A stretch of DNA of 54,048 nt from assembly GCA_019057775.1 (NCBI GenBank), contig JAHLWT010000024.1, positions 1 to 54,048 on the forward strand. The letters run 5' to 3'. The position numbers and the translations under genes were made by a program. This DNA is from Promethearchaeota archaeon. GTDB taxonomy: Archaea; Asgardarchaeota; Lokiarchaeia; Sigynarchaeales; SOKP01. Below are positions 45,028 through 54,048 of the stretch, one piece after another. The notes under the pieces were generated by a model, which was given only the letters and a program-made list of their open reading frames with translations, did not search any database and was not told the origin of the DNA. The stretch's first letter is position 1, and each line of letters starts with the position of its first letter.

Positions 45028-46479
45028 TTGGTGAGCAGTATTACAGAAAAGAAACAAAATCTTACTATATTGAAGTTTGGTGGTTCATGTTTGCAAGATG
45101 GGCAATCTTTTACTCAGACTTCTGAAATTATTAAAAATTTTTTAGGGAAATCTAAACTGATAATTGTCGCTTCAGCTATGAAAGGTATAACTGATGAATT
45201 AATTAATTTCTATACACAATCCTGTAATGAGAATTTAGAAAGCACAACTTCACTTAATAATATAAACAATATTCACAGCAGACTAATCGGTCAAGTAATT
45301 AATTCTGGGAGTATCGAATATGAGAAATCTATGATTTTTTTAAGAAAAAATTTTGAAGAATTAACTCAACTGGGACAAGTGATACAATTAATTAGGCCAA
45401 GTAACGATATTCAAGATCTTATTTTATCTTATGGGGAGAAACTAAGCACGTTCATTTTAGCCCAATATCTCAACTCAATTAGAGTGAAATCTGAATATAT
45501 ATCTTCAGGTGAAATAATTATTACTGATGATAATTTCGGTAGTTCAATGCCAATCTTAGAAGATACAGAAATCCTTGTTAGAGAAAAGTTAGAACCGATA
45601 TTAAATTCTAAAGAAAACCTAATAATTTGTGTTACTGGATTTTTTGGCTCAACAAAAAAGGATAAAAAAACTACAACTTTTGGAAGAGGAGGAACTGATT
45701 TGTCAGCAGCTGTAATTGCCTATTCTTTAAGAAATTCTTTTGATTGCAAAGTTATATACTGGAAAGATGTTAAGGGCTTTTTAAATGCTGATCCTAAAGT
45801 TTCTGAAAAAACATCATTATTAAAACAAATTTCGTATGTTGAAGCAAAAGAACTTGCTTTTTTTGGGTCAAAAGTCTTGCATCCTCTATGTCTCGCTGTT
45901 AGTGAAAAAGGAAAAATTCCTTCTGAGATTAGAGCTTTTAGTGATCCTTTTTCAAATGAATATACGACTATTACTAAAAATATAATAATAAAGGATAATC
46001 TTATTAAAGCTGTAACATCCATTTACAAACTTTCAATGGTCACTATTGAAGGTGATACGATGATTCCCTTACCAGGTACAACTTCTAAACTTTTTTCACT
46101 CTTGGGAGATAATAATATTAATATAATATTTATTTCTCAGAGTTCATCAGAAAATAATATTACTTTTGGAATAGATTTTGAAGATTCAAAAAAAGTCAGT
46201 TTCTTATTAAGGGAATCTGAAATGTTTGGAAAATCTTGGTTTAGAATTAAAATAAATAATGAAATTTCATTGGTAGCAATTATAGGAGCTGGAATCCTTC
46301 ATACATCTGGGATAGCAGGAAAGGTTTTTACCATCCTTGGAAAAAACGATATCAACATTTTGGCTATGGCTCAAGGGTCTTCTGAGTTAAGTTTCACAGC
46401 AATTATTGAGAGAAAAAATTGTAAACAAGCCATAAATATACTATATGATGCGTTCATAACTGAAGGAAAAAAACGATAA
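45028..46479 (+). CDS. lysC: Aspartate kinase
   Basis: A 483-residue aspartokinase, the first step to lysine, threonine and methionine. The N-terminal amino-acid-kinase domain has LTILKFGGSCLQDG, IIVASAMKGITDELI, FFGSTKKDKKTTTFGRGGTDLSAA and the WKDVKGFLNADPKVS block. AKELAFFGSKVLHPL precedes two C-terminal ACT domains (TIEGDTMIPLPGTTSKLF and VAIIGAGILHTSGIAGKVF), so allosteric feedback by an end product is expected. The start is TTG 45028 or GTG 45031; an AGAAGAGAG purine run lies just upstream. It is convergent with the phosphoglucose isomerase gene. Confidence 0.93.
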   Translation: MVSSITEKKQNLTILKFGGSCLQDGQSFTQTSEIIKNFLGKSKLIIVASAMKGITDELINFYTQSCNENLESTTSLNNINNIHSRLIGQVINSGSIEYEKSMIFLRKNFEELTQLGQVIQLIRPSNDIQDLILSYGEKLSTFILAQYLNSIRVKSEYISSGEIIITDDNFGSSMPILEDTEILVREKLEPILNSKENLIICVTGFFGSTKKDKKTTTFGRGGTDLSAAVIAYSLRNSFDCKVIYWKDVKGFLNADPKVSEKTSLLKQISYVEAKELAFFGSKVLHPLCLAVSEKGKIPSEIRAFSDPFSNEYTTITKNIIIKDNLIKAVTSIYKLSMVTIEGDTMIPLPGTTSKLFSLLGDNNINIIFISQSSSENNITFGIDFEDSKKVSFLLRESEMFGKSWFRIKINNEISLVAIIGAGILHTSGIAGKVFTILGKNDINILAMAQGSSELSFTAIIERKNCKQAINILYDAFITEGKKR

Positions 46480-46492
46480 AATAAAGAATATT

Positions 46493-47731
46493 TTAATCGA
46501 AAAACGACTTGAATTTTTCTTTTGCTAAATTTTCTCTTATCTGTTCAGCACGAGCAGGAGAATAATTTGCCCTAAGTGATTCATTACATATTTTCTTGCC
46601 TATAATTACTTTCGGATTATTCGCCCAATTAACATTGATTAAAAGACTAAGATAGTATACTGAAGCTAATATGAGTGCTACAAGACAACCAATATTATAT
46701 TCTGATGGGTTTTCAATTAGTATTTTTGCAGCAGGTACTCCCTGTTGGATTAATGCTTGAAAAGTTGCATTTGCCTGATGATTAATTATAGTTTGAGCAG
46801 ATTTTCCATCAACATAATCAATAGAAGAATTTAAGGCAAAATCAGGATACTCATTTGCTATTGTCCAGAGTATAGGAATAACTATTCCTTTTAGTCCTCC
46901 TAATAAATATTCTAAAATCGAATGCTGGCAAATGGGAGCAGATTGGTAAGTTCCTATCATACCTTTTTGATCTTTACCAGTGGATTCAGAAATTCCTTGC
47001 ACCCATAGACCAACGCTTCCTTCAAGGTTTTTTGAATAAGGCATTGAAAAAACTGCCCTATATTCTTTTTTATATAAGTTAAAAAGAAATGTTGAAAGTT
47101 CTATCGCAAGATTTCTTTCAATTTTAGAGAAGTTTCTATAGCTATCTTCTAATCCTTTCAAAAAATCTTCAACGTTTATACCAGCTAGATAAGCAGGTAT
47201 AATGCTAACATTAGTTACAGATGCAGCATATCGTCCTGAAAGATTTGGAACATCTAATATAGGACAATTTATTTTCTTTAATATATCAAGCATCGATCCC
47301 GCGGAAGACAAGCCCAAAAATTTATAATTCTTCTTTAAAAAAGTTCCAATTGTTGAATTAACATCTAAAGTTTCACCTCCTCTAGATATGGGGATAACAA
47401 TAGAATTATCTGGAGAAGTTTTATCTAAGCATCCTTTTAATTCTACTGCTCGTGAACTTGTAACTGGGAATATTTTCTTTTTTGCTAAATGTTTTAAGGC
47501 AAGCAAGGTCTGAATTGACCCCCCCGTCCCTAAAACAATTATATTTTTGAGATCATCAGTTAAAAATTGTTTAGATATGTCCTTAATCATTTCCATATCT
47601 AAATATGTCTTAGTGTCAAAGAAAAAAGGAGAATCCCAATTGTTTTTATTTCGATTAATTAAATTAATTGACTCTTTTATATATGAGTCATCTAGTAAAG
47701 GATAATACTCTAATTTTATGTTTAAATTCAT
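46493..47731 (-). CDS. pgi: Phosphoglucose isomerase family (SIS) protein
   Basis: A 412-residue SIS-fold sugar isomerase. Landmarks are VLGTGGSIQTLLAL, the phosphate-binding ISRGGETLDVNSTIG, LWVQGISESTGKDQKG with the catalytic-base-like Glu, PICQHSILEYLLGG with the ring-opening His, and HQANATFQALIQQGVPAAKI near the C-terminus. These match glucose-6-phosphate isomerases. The size is shorter than the roughly 550-residue bacterial enzyme and close to compact archaeal and Thermus-type forms. It interconverts glucose-6-phosphate and fructose-6-phosphate. A TATA box with a small dyad lies just upstream. Confidence 0.85.
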   Translation of the reverse strand: MNLNIKLEYYPLLDDSYIKESINLINRNKNNWDSPFFFDTKTYLDMEMIKDISKQFLTDDLKNIIVLGTGGSIQTLLALKHLAKKKIFPVTSSRAVELKGCLDKTSPDNSIVIPISRGGETLDVNSTIGTFLKKNYKFLGLSSAGSMLDILKKINCPILDVPNLSGRYAASVTNVSIIPAYLAGINVEDFLKGLEDSYRNFSKIERNLAIELSTFLFNLYKKEYRAVFSMPYSKNLEGSVGLWVQGISESTGKDQKGMIGTYQSAPICQHSILEYLLGGLKGIVIPILWTIANEYPDFALNSSIDYVDGKSAQTIINHQANATFQALIQQGVPAAKILIENPSEYNIGCLVALILASVYYLSLLINVNWANNPKVIIGKKICNESLRANYSPARAEQIRENLAKEKFKSFFD

Positions 47732-47743
47732 ATAATTTTAACC

Positions 47744-47771
47744 TATCAATTTGTTGATAAATTTATATAAT
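47744..47771 (-). promoter_or_regulatory. Putative pgi promoter with inverted repeat
   Basis: On the minus strand TTATATAAAT (about 47762-47771) is a TATA-like element, followed by a 6-bp dyad TATCAA-N4-TTGATA at 47744-47759 lying between TATA and the expected start site near 47740. The arrangement resembles that upstream of rph, with an unrelated sequence. Confidence 0.35.
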
Positions 47772-47971
47772 CTCTGCTTGTTTTTATTATTTTATTGATT
47801 TCAAGTTATATATGAAAAAACTTTCAATATTGTCGCTTTTTGTCTCTTTAACCATAAAAGAAATTTGAAAATCAGAAGTCTATTTTATAATAAATAAAAA
47901 GGCATCTAACTATTCATAATTAAAAATATCTATAAAAATTACACTTATTATTATTTGTAGAGTGAAAAGCT

Positions 47972-49201
47972 ATGGCTAAAGCCACAGAAGTTAATGATGG
48001 TCCCGAATTAGATAAACCTTATTTTTGCACGGAGTGTAATCGTAGCCATGTTAAAGGAAAGATCTATAAAGATCATCTAAGTTTTGCTACATTTGGGAAT
48101 AATAAAGATGAGGAATTAAGCGATGAAAATAAAGCGAGTGAAGAAGATTTCGAGGATGAAACTGAATTAATTGAGGCTTTTAATGAATTAAATGAAGAAC
48201 AAGATGAATTAGAAGATGATTTCGATTTAATTAGTGAAGATGATTCAGGAGAAATTGATACCGGGAAAGCCGCAGTTAAAAAACTCCCTGGTGTTGGAGA
48301 AGCAACACTAAACAAATTAATAAAAGCGGGATTCTCTAGTTTAGAGTCAATCGCCTATACTCCTCCAAAAATAATTATGAACGAGAGTGGGTTGGGCGAG
48401 AAAACAACTATTAAATTGGTTAAAGCTAGTATGGAAAAGTTGAACCTAGGTTTCAAATCTGCTGAAGATGTGTGGGAACATAGAAAAAACATTGCTAGAA
48501 TAACAACAAGTAGTCAAGAACTGGATGATGCATTAGGTGGCGGTGCTGAAACTGGGAGTTTACTTGAATTTTTTGGAGAATTTAGAACAGGGAAAACCCA
48601 AATATGTCATCAATTATGTGTGAATGTCCAATTACCTAAAGAAAAAGGTGGGCTTGAAGGAAGAGCATTATATATTGATACAGAGGGAACTTTTCGACCA
48701 GAAAGGATAATTCAAATGGCAGAAGGACTAGATTTAGATCATAAGAAAGTGCTTAAAAACATAATTTTTGGCAGAGCTTATAATTCTGACCATCAAATTG
48801 TCTTAATCAAAGAAGCTGCAAATATTATTAAAGAAAAAAACATCAAATTAATTATTGTTGATTCATTAATAGGTCATTTCCGAAGTGAATACATTGGTAG
48901 GGGTACTCTCGCTAATCGACAACAAACTATTAACTCTCATATGCATGATTTGTTAAGGCTAACCGATATATTTACCGATCTTGCGATTGTAGTCACAAAT
49001 CAAGTTCAATCTAAGCCAGATGTCTTTTATGGTAATCCCTTACAAGCTGCTGGGGGCAATATTGTTGCTCATGGATCCACAATTCGTGTGTATCTCAGAA
49101 AAGGTAAAGGAGAGCAACGAGTAGCGAAAATTGTTGATGCTCCACATTTACCTGAAAGCGAAGCTGTTTTTTGTATAACCGAAAACGGAATAACTGATTA
49201 A
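47972..49201 (+). CDS. radA: RadA recombinase with zinc-motif and acidic N-terminal extension
   Basis: A 409-residue archaeal Rad51/RecA recombinase, which forms filaments on single-stranded DNA for homologous repair. Residues 97-155 are the helix-hairpin-helix domain (AVKKLPGVGEATLNKLIKAG). Walker A is GEFRTGKTQ (202-210), Walker B is LIIVDSLIGHFRSEY, and the L2 region is TNQVQSKPD. Unusually about 95 residues precede the HhH domain: a possible zinc site C19-x2-C22-x3-H26-x8-H35 (PYFCTECNRSHVKGKIYKDH) and then a strongly acidic linker (45-96). Typical RadA is near 320 residues. A GTGA ribosome-binding site precedes the ATG. Its stop interlocks with the next, convergent gene. Confidence 0.95.
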   Translation: MAKATEVNDGPELDKPYFCTECNRSHVKGKIYKDHLSFATFGNNKDEELSDENKASEEDFEDETELIEAFNELNEEQDELEDDFDLISEDDSGEIDTGKAAVKKLPGVGEATLNKLIKAGFSSLESIAYTPPKIIMNESGLGEKTTIKLVKASMEKLNLGFKSAEDVWEHRKNIARITTSSQELDDALGGGAETGSLLEFFGEFRTGKTQICHQLCVNVQLPKEKGGLEGRALYIDTEGTFRPERIIQMAEGLDLDHKKVLKNIIFGRAYNSDHQIVLIKEAANIIKEKNIKLIIVDSLIGHFRSEYIGRGTLANRQQTINSHMHDLLRLTDIFTDLAIVVTNQVQSKPDVFYGNPLQAAGGNIVAHGSTIRVYLRKGKGEQRVAKIVDAPHLPESEAVFCITENGITD

Positions 49202-49434
49202 ATTCTTATTTTCCAACCCTCTTTCTGGGTAAATTGGATTTTTCTATTTTTATTCATTTGGTTTATAATTATACTTATTATCTTCTCAGAAATTGTTATT
49301 CTTTCTTTCATTGCTTTTTCCAAAGTAAGTTCAATTAATGTTTTTGTAGTTCTTACAGATTTTTCTTCATAAAGTATCTTTAAGATATTCCTCTCAATTT
49401 GATCATTAAGATTTGCTGGGATTTTTGCAGCCAT
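49198..49434 (-). CDS. Small winged-helix-like protein
   Basis: A 78-residue basic protein of unknown function. It is predicted mostly helical: LNDQIERNILKILYEEK, then ISEKIISIIINQMNKN, then a short beta-like end KIQFTQKEGWKIRI. This helix-helix-helix-strand layout resembles a winged helix. The gene fills the space between radA and the giant protein gene and shares a TTAA stop overlap with radA. It has no recognisable family motif. Composition and placement favour a real gene. Confidence 0.6.
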   Translation of the reverse strand: MAAKIPANLNDQIERNILKILYEEKSVRTTKTLIELTLEKAMKERITISEKIISIIINQMNKNRKIQFTQKEGWKIRI

Positions 49435-49549
49435 AATAAGATAGAAAATACGGAATTCAAATATATAAAAATATTAAGAAAACAAAGGTAATTAACACTT
49501 TTAATTCCTTTTAAAAAATCATAACTATCGTATTTCATAGAAAATAAGA

Positions 49550-52500
49550 TTAAATGAGTCTTTCATACTCCTTAGATTTATTTGATAATCTCTTTACTTC
49601 TTTAGTCATCTCTGCCCCACCTAATTTAAAAATCTCTGATGCGAGTTTCGAGGCCATTCTATATTTTTGTGAAGCCTCATTATATTCTTCTGCTTTTGCT
49701 GCTACCTTCGCTTCTTTTTCTAGGGTAGTTAATTTTCCTTTAAAATCTTCAATTTTGGTTTTACGAATATTTTCCTCTAACTCTTGAAATTCTTTATGCA
49801 ATTCCCAATCAGTGGCTAATTTGGAAGCATTCTGATAAATTCTTATTGAATTGCTATAATCTTTCTCCTTTTTGGCTGTAATTGCTTTCTTCCTTAAAAT
49901 TTTTATCTGCTTATATGCTTTTTTAATATTCTCAATTACAACAACTTCAGGTTTCGTTTCAACGGGAGCAGAGACTACTGCTTTCTGTTCAGTCATGCTT
50001 GAGAAATATGCTTCTCTTTCTGCGGGACCCATTTGTGCCAAATCATTAATCAATTTTTGTTTTTCCTCAGGTGCTAGATTTGTTAATTCAGAAATTTTCT
50101 GGTCAATAAGATTTAGTTCCTGTTGGGAAATAACTGGAGCCTCTATTGTAGATATTTCAATTGGTAATAAAATCTTTTGATCCCTTAATTCTTTAATACC
50201 CATGAAAATCTCTGCAGTATCCTTACTTGTTTTTTCAGCCGCTTCTTTTAAAAGTGTAGCGATAAAAAAGAAATTTCTTTCTGTATCTTTCATTAATTGT
50301 TCAGCGATTTTTAATACATCTCGAGAATGAGGCTTTTTCAAGGCTTTTATATTTGAAAATTCATATGTTAGTTCATGTGGAAGAATAATTGATGTATTTA
50401 GCATCTCATCTATTATTGGTCCTGCATTTCTAAATAGATCTAATTGACCTCTCCAATTTGGTAGCTCGTTAGCATAAGTTTTTTCAAATACATTTATGAA
50501 TTCCATTAAATTCTTCCTTAATATAACAGAAGCCTTTTTCCCTAAAACTAATGCAATTCTAATAAATTCCCCATCTGTTAATAATAACATCTTTTCGCCG
50601 TAAGAAATCTCGTTCAATTCCTCCTGCCATACGAGATCTTTTCCAAAACTGCATATTGCAGAAATAAACCCCGAGATCAGTTCGGGGTCTATCGTTTCAG
50701 ACCCAAACGACTTAAAGAAGACACAGGTTCCTGTATTTTTATATATAATTAATATATGTTCTAAATTGATAGCGTCATCGAACGTTGTTTTTACTTCCGT
50801 TAGGATACGTTCTTTTTTACGTTTTTTAGGAACGATAACTCCTTTATAAATTCCTATTGAACTTACTGATACTCCAATTGCAATTCCGGCTATTATCAAG
50901 TAAACTAAAATGGTTTCAAATGGGATCCCTGTTGGTTTTGGCGGGTTAGCAGACAATTCAGCAAGTTCTAAAGATGCTTGGTTAAAGTTATACTTACCAT
51001 CTAAGCTAACCAATAAAGAAAAATTCCGCGTGTTGGAAGGAAGAGTGATGTCAAACGATACAATTCCTTGCCCGTTAGTAATATTGTAAATAGGTGTAGA
51101 AGATTCTCCGTTAATTATAGTTATAATTGTGACTGTTGCACCTATAAGCGGTTGTGTAGGAGAGTTTAATATAATTGAAACATTAAAAGCTATTCTAAAG
51201 GATTCTCCTGCATTTATCTCATCGGGTATAGAGTAAATCGAAATATTGACTTGATATCTATCTTGTATTGTTAAATAAAAACTAAAAGTCACATTTTCAA
51301 AATTGGTTTTCATAATTAGTATATTAAATTGGTAATAGCCCGTTGTTAAGTTTGCTTGATTCAGATTTAACATACCAATAAAATAACCATAGGTATCATT
51401 TACAGAGTTATAACTAATACTATTACTTATCGTGCCGGTGATACTGTTATTATTAAGATCAATATATGTAATAGAATAAGAGTCCATATGCTCTAATACT
51501 AAACTTCCAAGATCAGTATTCGTTAAATTAAATCTAATATTTAAGTCATTTCTCACGTAACTTGTATAGTTATACACAGTATCATTGCTAAATAATTGAC
51601 CGCCTTCATCAGCTAACGACATAAGACCAAAAGTTGAATAATATCCACGTAAATAAAATGAGATCTCTTGACTTTCAGCATTAGCGTGATTGGCTAGATT
51701 TATAATTTGAAATTTTAATGTGTAAGTACCAACACTTAAACCAATTGTACTTATACGTAATTTATAATTCCCACCACCTAAGTTGACTAATGTCCAATTA
51801 TGGTCTTGTGCTCCTCTTTGCCATAACGTACTGTTTACACCAGTCTCATCATATACTAAAATATTTGCAGTCGTTAAACTTGAAATTCCTACATTTTGGA
51901 CTGTATCCATATAAGTAAAACTAACTGTTTGATTTGCTTCCGTATGACGAGCAAGTGTACTGTTCGAAGCTACGATAGAAATTCCAGTTGTTGTAGGGAA
52001 AACAGTGAATGTCAATGTTATTATTTGGGTTTCGTTTCCTAGAGAAGAAATGTCGAATTTAAAAGTATATGATCCTACATTAACACTACTTGTGTAGAGA
52101 TACATATTGTAATTTCCATTCCCTGTATTTTGCAAATATGGTGAAAGTCCATAGGTACTACTTATACTAGACCAATTCACATTCGTAATAGGGTTTGCTA
52201 ATATATCTGAATAGCTAAAAGCAAATGAGATAGTCTGACCACGATATACTGATGGCAAGGTATTGGTATTAGAAGGGCTAATTGAAGTTCGAATTTGTCT
52301 TTCAATTCTTAAAACGATCGTTTTATTATGATAATTTGTCTTATTGATTTTAATTATTATATCTACATAACCATAGTTAGTAAAATTATCATTATTCACA
52401 TTGATCGTGATGTTATATTTTCCAGTACCAATAGGATATATATTATAAGAAGTAGTGAAATTAGACCCATCGATACTATAATTTATAATTCCATCTATCG

Positions 52501-54048
52501 GTATAAATTTCGCATCATCATTAAATTGTACCGTTATATTAAATGTTTCACCATCCAAATAGGAGGTATTATTTTCTGGTCGTAGAAGATTAAAAGATGT
52601 TACTCCTAACACATCAATAGAATCCAATTGAGTAGCGTTATAATAGTAAGTTTTATTAACATCTATGATAAGGACAAATGAACCATATCCATTAAAGATA
52701 TTATCAGTAAAATCTATCGTTATGTTGTAATTCCCGTCTCCGTAATCATATATAGTAGTTGAGTACGGATTGGATCTATTATTTACAAAGATATATAGAT
52801 CAGCTCCTGAAATGCCTACACTTCTTATAGAATCATCGTAGTACACACTGATATTGAGGGTATCTCCAGAATCATAAACTGTTTTAATCGGATCTTTATC
52901 AAATGTGGCTGTAGTTTCACCCAATATATCAATACTAATAAGCGTGCTCGTTTGGTTGTAATAGTTCGTTTTATTAACATCTATAATGAGGTTGAAAGGA
53001 CCGTATCCATTAAAGATAGGATCAGTAAAATCTATTGTTATATTGTAATTCCCGTCTCCGTAATCATATATAGTAGTTGAGTATGGAATGGACCTACTAT
53101 TTACAAAGATATATAGATCGGCTCCTGAAATACCTACACTTTTTATAGAATCTTCGTAGTACACACTGATATTGAGGGCATCTCCAGAATCATACACTGA
53201 TTTAAGTGGATCTTTATCGAATGTGGCTGTTGTTTTACCTCTTATTACAATATCAATATAGGGGATGCTAGAATGGTTGTCATAGTTAGTCTTATTAATA
53301 TCCACAATAAGGTCGAATGGACCGTATCCATTAAATATGTTATCAGTAAAGTCTATCGTTATGTTGTAATTCCCATCTCCGTAATCATATATAGTAGTTG
53401 AGTATGGATTGGATCTGCTGTTCACAAAGATATATAGATCGGCTCCTGAAATGCCTGTAGTCAATGTAGTATCTTCGTAGTAAATACTAATATTAAGAGT
53501 ATCTCCAGAATCATAAATAGATTTATTAGGGTCTTTATCGAACGTTGCACTGGTAGGACCTCCCACAAAAATATTATACGATATAGTAGCGTTATAATAA
53601 TAAGTTTTATTTATTTCCACTTTAATGGTAAACCAGCCATATCCTCTGAATTCCCAGTCTGTAAAATCAAAATCCACTTCCCAATACTCTCCTACAAAAT
53701 TATATGTGATGGAAGCATTTATAGTATAATCGTCGTTATCTACCCACACAGTTACAACCCCATCCGACATAACATTAACTTTCACAGAATCATTATGTTG
53801 AACAGTAACGGTTAAAGAATCGCCCGAATTGAAAAACGTTAGATTTGGAATCTTGGCAAAGAGTACTGTAGTTTCACCCAATATGTTGATACTTATTGGT
53901 GTGCTCGTTTGGTTGTCATAGTTAGTCATATTAATATCTACAATAAGGTTGAAAGGACCGTATCCATTAAAGATAGGATCGGTAAAGTCTATTGTTATAT
54001 TGTAATTCCCATCTCCGTAATCATATATAGTGGTTGAGTACGGATTGG
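49550..54048 (-). CDS. Giant Ig-repeat membrane receptor-like protein with longin-like/MIT-like cytosolic tail (5' end outside window)
   Basis: The frame is open from the right edge to the stop at 49550; the first ATG at 53929 is internal, because the codons before it continue the same repeat. About 1,035 extracellular residues are visible as ten or so Ig/beta-sandwich units of 100-110 residues. Three units (52592-53548) are nearly identical and rich in N-glycosylation sequons. A membrane helix lies at about 50850-50926, followed by a KKRKKER stop-transfer. The cytosolic part starts with HILIIYKNTGTCVFFKSFGS and ISGFISAICSFGKDL, a longin/roadblock-like pattern seen in Asgard proteins. It ends in two helical hairpins (KKEKDYSNSIRIYQNASKLA; KAEEYNEASQKYRMASKLA) resembling MIT or TPR units. 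Ligand and partners are unknown. Confidence 0.75.
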   Translation of the reverse strand, partial: NPYSTTIYDYGDGNYNITIDFTDPIFNGYGPFNLIVDINMTNYDNQTSTPISINILGETTVLFAKIPNLTFFNSGDSLTVTVQHNDSVKVNVMSDGVVTVWVDNDDYTINASITYNFVGEYWEVDFDFTDWEFRGYGWFTIKVEINKTYYYNATISYNIFVGGPTSATFDKDPNKSIYDSGDTLNISIYYEDTTLTTGISGADLYIFVNSRSNPYSTTIYDYGDGNYNITIDFTDNIFNGYGPFDLIVDINKTNYDNHSSIPYIDIVIRGKTTATFDKDPLKSVYDSGDALNISVYYEDSIKSVGISGADLYIFVNSRSIPYSTTIYDYGDGNYNITIDFTDPIFNGYGPFNLIIDVNKTNYYNQTSTLISIDILGETTATFDKDPIKTVYDSGDTLNISVYYDDSIRSVGISGADLYIFVNNRSNPYSTTIYDYGDGNYNITIDFTDNIFNGYGSFVLIIDVNKTYYYNATQLDSIDVLGVTSFNLLRPENNTSYLDGETFNITVQFNDDAKFIPIDGIINYSIDGSNFTTSYNIYPIGTGKYNITINVNNDNFTNYGYVDIIIKINKTNYHNKTIVLRIERQIRTSISPSNTNTLPSVYRGQTISFAFSYSDILANPITNVNWSSISSTYGLSPYLQNTGNGNYNMYLYTSSVNVGSYTFKFDISSLGNETQIITLTFTVFPTTTGISIVASNSTLARHTEANQTVSFTYMDTVQNVGISSLTTANILVYDETGVNSTLWQRGAQDHNWTLVNLGGGNYKLRISTIGLSVGTYTLKFQIINLANHANAESQEISFYLRGYYSTFGLMSLADEGGQLFSNDTVYNYTSYVRNDLNIRFNLTNTDLGSLVLEHMDSYSITYIDLNNNSITGTISNSISYNSVNDTYGYFIGMLNLNQANLTTGYYQFNILIMKTNFENVTFSFYLTIQDRYQVNISIYSIPDEINAGESFRIAFNVSIILNSPTQPLIGATVTIITIINGESSTPIYNITNGQGIVSFDITLPSNTRNFSLLVSLDGKYNFNQASLELAELSANPPKPTGIPFETILVYLIIAGIAIGVSVSSIGIYKGVIVPKKRKKERILTEVKTTFDDAINLEHILIIYKNTGTCVFFKSFGSETIDPELISGFISAICSFGKDLVWQEELNEISYGEKMLLLTDGEFIRIALVLGKKASVILRKNLMEFINVFEKTYANELPNWRGQLDLFRNAGPIIDEMLNTSIILPHELTYEFSNIKALKKPHSRDVLKIAEQLMKDTERNFFFIATLLKEAAEKTSKDTAEIFMGIKELRDQKILLPIEISTIEAPVISQQELNLIDQKISELTNLAPEEKQKLINDLAQMGPAEREAYFSSMTEQKAVVSAPVETKPEVVVIENIKKAYKQIKILRKKAITAKKEKDYSNSIRIYQNASKLATDWELHKEFQELEENIRKTKIEDFKGKLTTLEKEAKVAAKAEEYNEASQKYRMASKLASEIFKLGGAEMTKEVKRLSNKSKEYERLI
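52592..53548 (-). repeat. Three near-identical tandem repeats of about 318 bp (coding)
   Basis: Units start at about 53548, 53227 and 52909, a period of 318-321 bases (106-107 codons). Each encodes ATFDKDP, YDSGD-[TA]-LNIS, SGADLYIFVN and YDYGDGNYNITIDFTD. A fourth copy is entered at the right window edge (53930-54048), separated by one diverged unit, since the shared GTAATCATAT lies at 54017, 53381, 53060 and 52742. The high similarity suggests recent duplication or gene conversion and could cause assembly collapse. Confidence 0.85.

Noticed and set aside
49554..50180. Plus-strand ORFs of 77 and 102 codons opposite the receptor tail
   Set aside because: Serine/phenylalanine-rich shadows of the charged coiled-coil coding strand.
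53929..53929. ATG at 53929 as the start of the giant protein
   Set aside because: Codons upstream of it in the same frame continue the YDYGDGNYNITIDF repeat to the window edge, so the gene starts outside the window.
52592..54048. Regular repeats resembling an array
   Set aside because: The period is about 318 bases and fully in frame, encoding Ig-like domains; there are no short repeats with unique spacers, so it is not a CRISPR array.

Overview
The window is very AT-rich and reads as archaeal, most likely an Asgard archaeon of the Lokiarchaeia type (inference). Archaeal markers are an archaeal-type PheRS pair, RadA, archaeal phosphopantetheine adenylyltransferase, a DUF1512 protein, a tungsten-type aldehyde ferredoxin oxidoreductase, BRE/TATA promoters and GGTGA-type ribosome binding sites. 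Asgard-like traits are a protein resembling eukaryotic VPS29, a protein made of 23 leucine-rich repeats, and a giant Ig-repeat membrane protein whose cytosolic tail looks longin-like with MIT/TPR-like helices.

Layout. 1-7556 is a cell-surface polysaccharide locus: a ParB-like protein cut by the window edge, two glycosyltransferases, a CmcI-type methyltransferase, a GDP-mannose-dehydratase-like SDR and a TagF-like polyol-phosphate transferase. It also holds two gene fragments (FkbM methyltransferase and AlkP/sulfatase C-termini), so the locus has been rearranged. 7705-12928 (minus strand) holds a bacterial-type RNase PH with its own promoter, then pheS-pheT-pheA, which links phenylalanine synthesis to its charging. 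13469-17661 holds a secreted anchored Ig protein, PPAT, a zinc-ribbon membrane protein and the DUF1512 protein.

17896-30794 is central metabolism: AOR, acyl-CoA ligase and SCP2 (aldehyde to acid to acyl-CoA), a HAD phosphatase, pyruvate phosphate dikinase, TyrRS, an ADP-forming acyl-CoA synthetase alpha subunit, the VPS29-like protein and an iron alcohol dehydrogenase. After the LRR protein, 32796-38595 holds hutU-hutH-hutI facing ftcD, a complete histidine-to-glutamate route that delivers a formimino group to tetrahydrofolate.

38600-41675 is an unusual island. An HNH-endonuclease-like gene split by a G7 frameshift lies between a decayed U32-peptidase 3' end and an intact U32 gene. 41861-44845 is a lipid-linked glycosylation group (flippase-like membrane protein, ALG5/DPM1-like GT2, GT-C-like protein). 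Then come aspartate kinase, a phosphoglucose isomerase family protein, RadA with an unusual zinc-motif and acidic N-terminus, and the giant receptor-like protein, which runs off the right edge.

The strongest candidates for something undescribed are the giant receptor (extracellular Ig array joined to a eukaryote-like cytosolic module) and the HNH/U32 island. No tRNA, rRNA, CRISPR array or insertion sequence was recognised.
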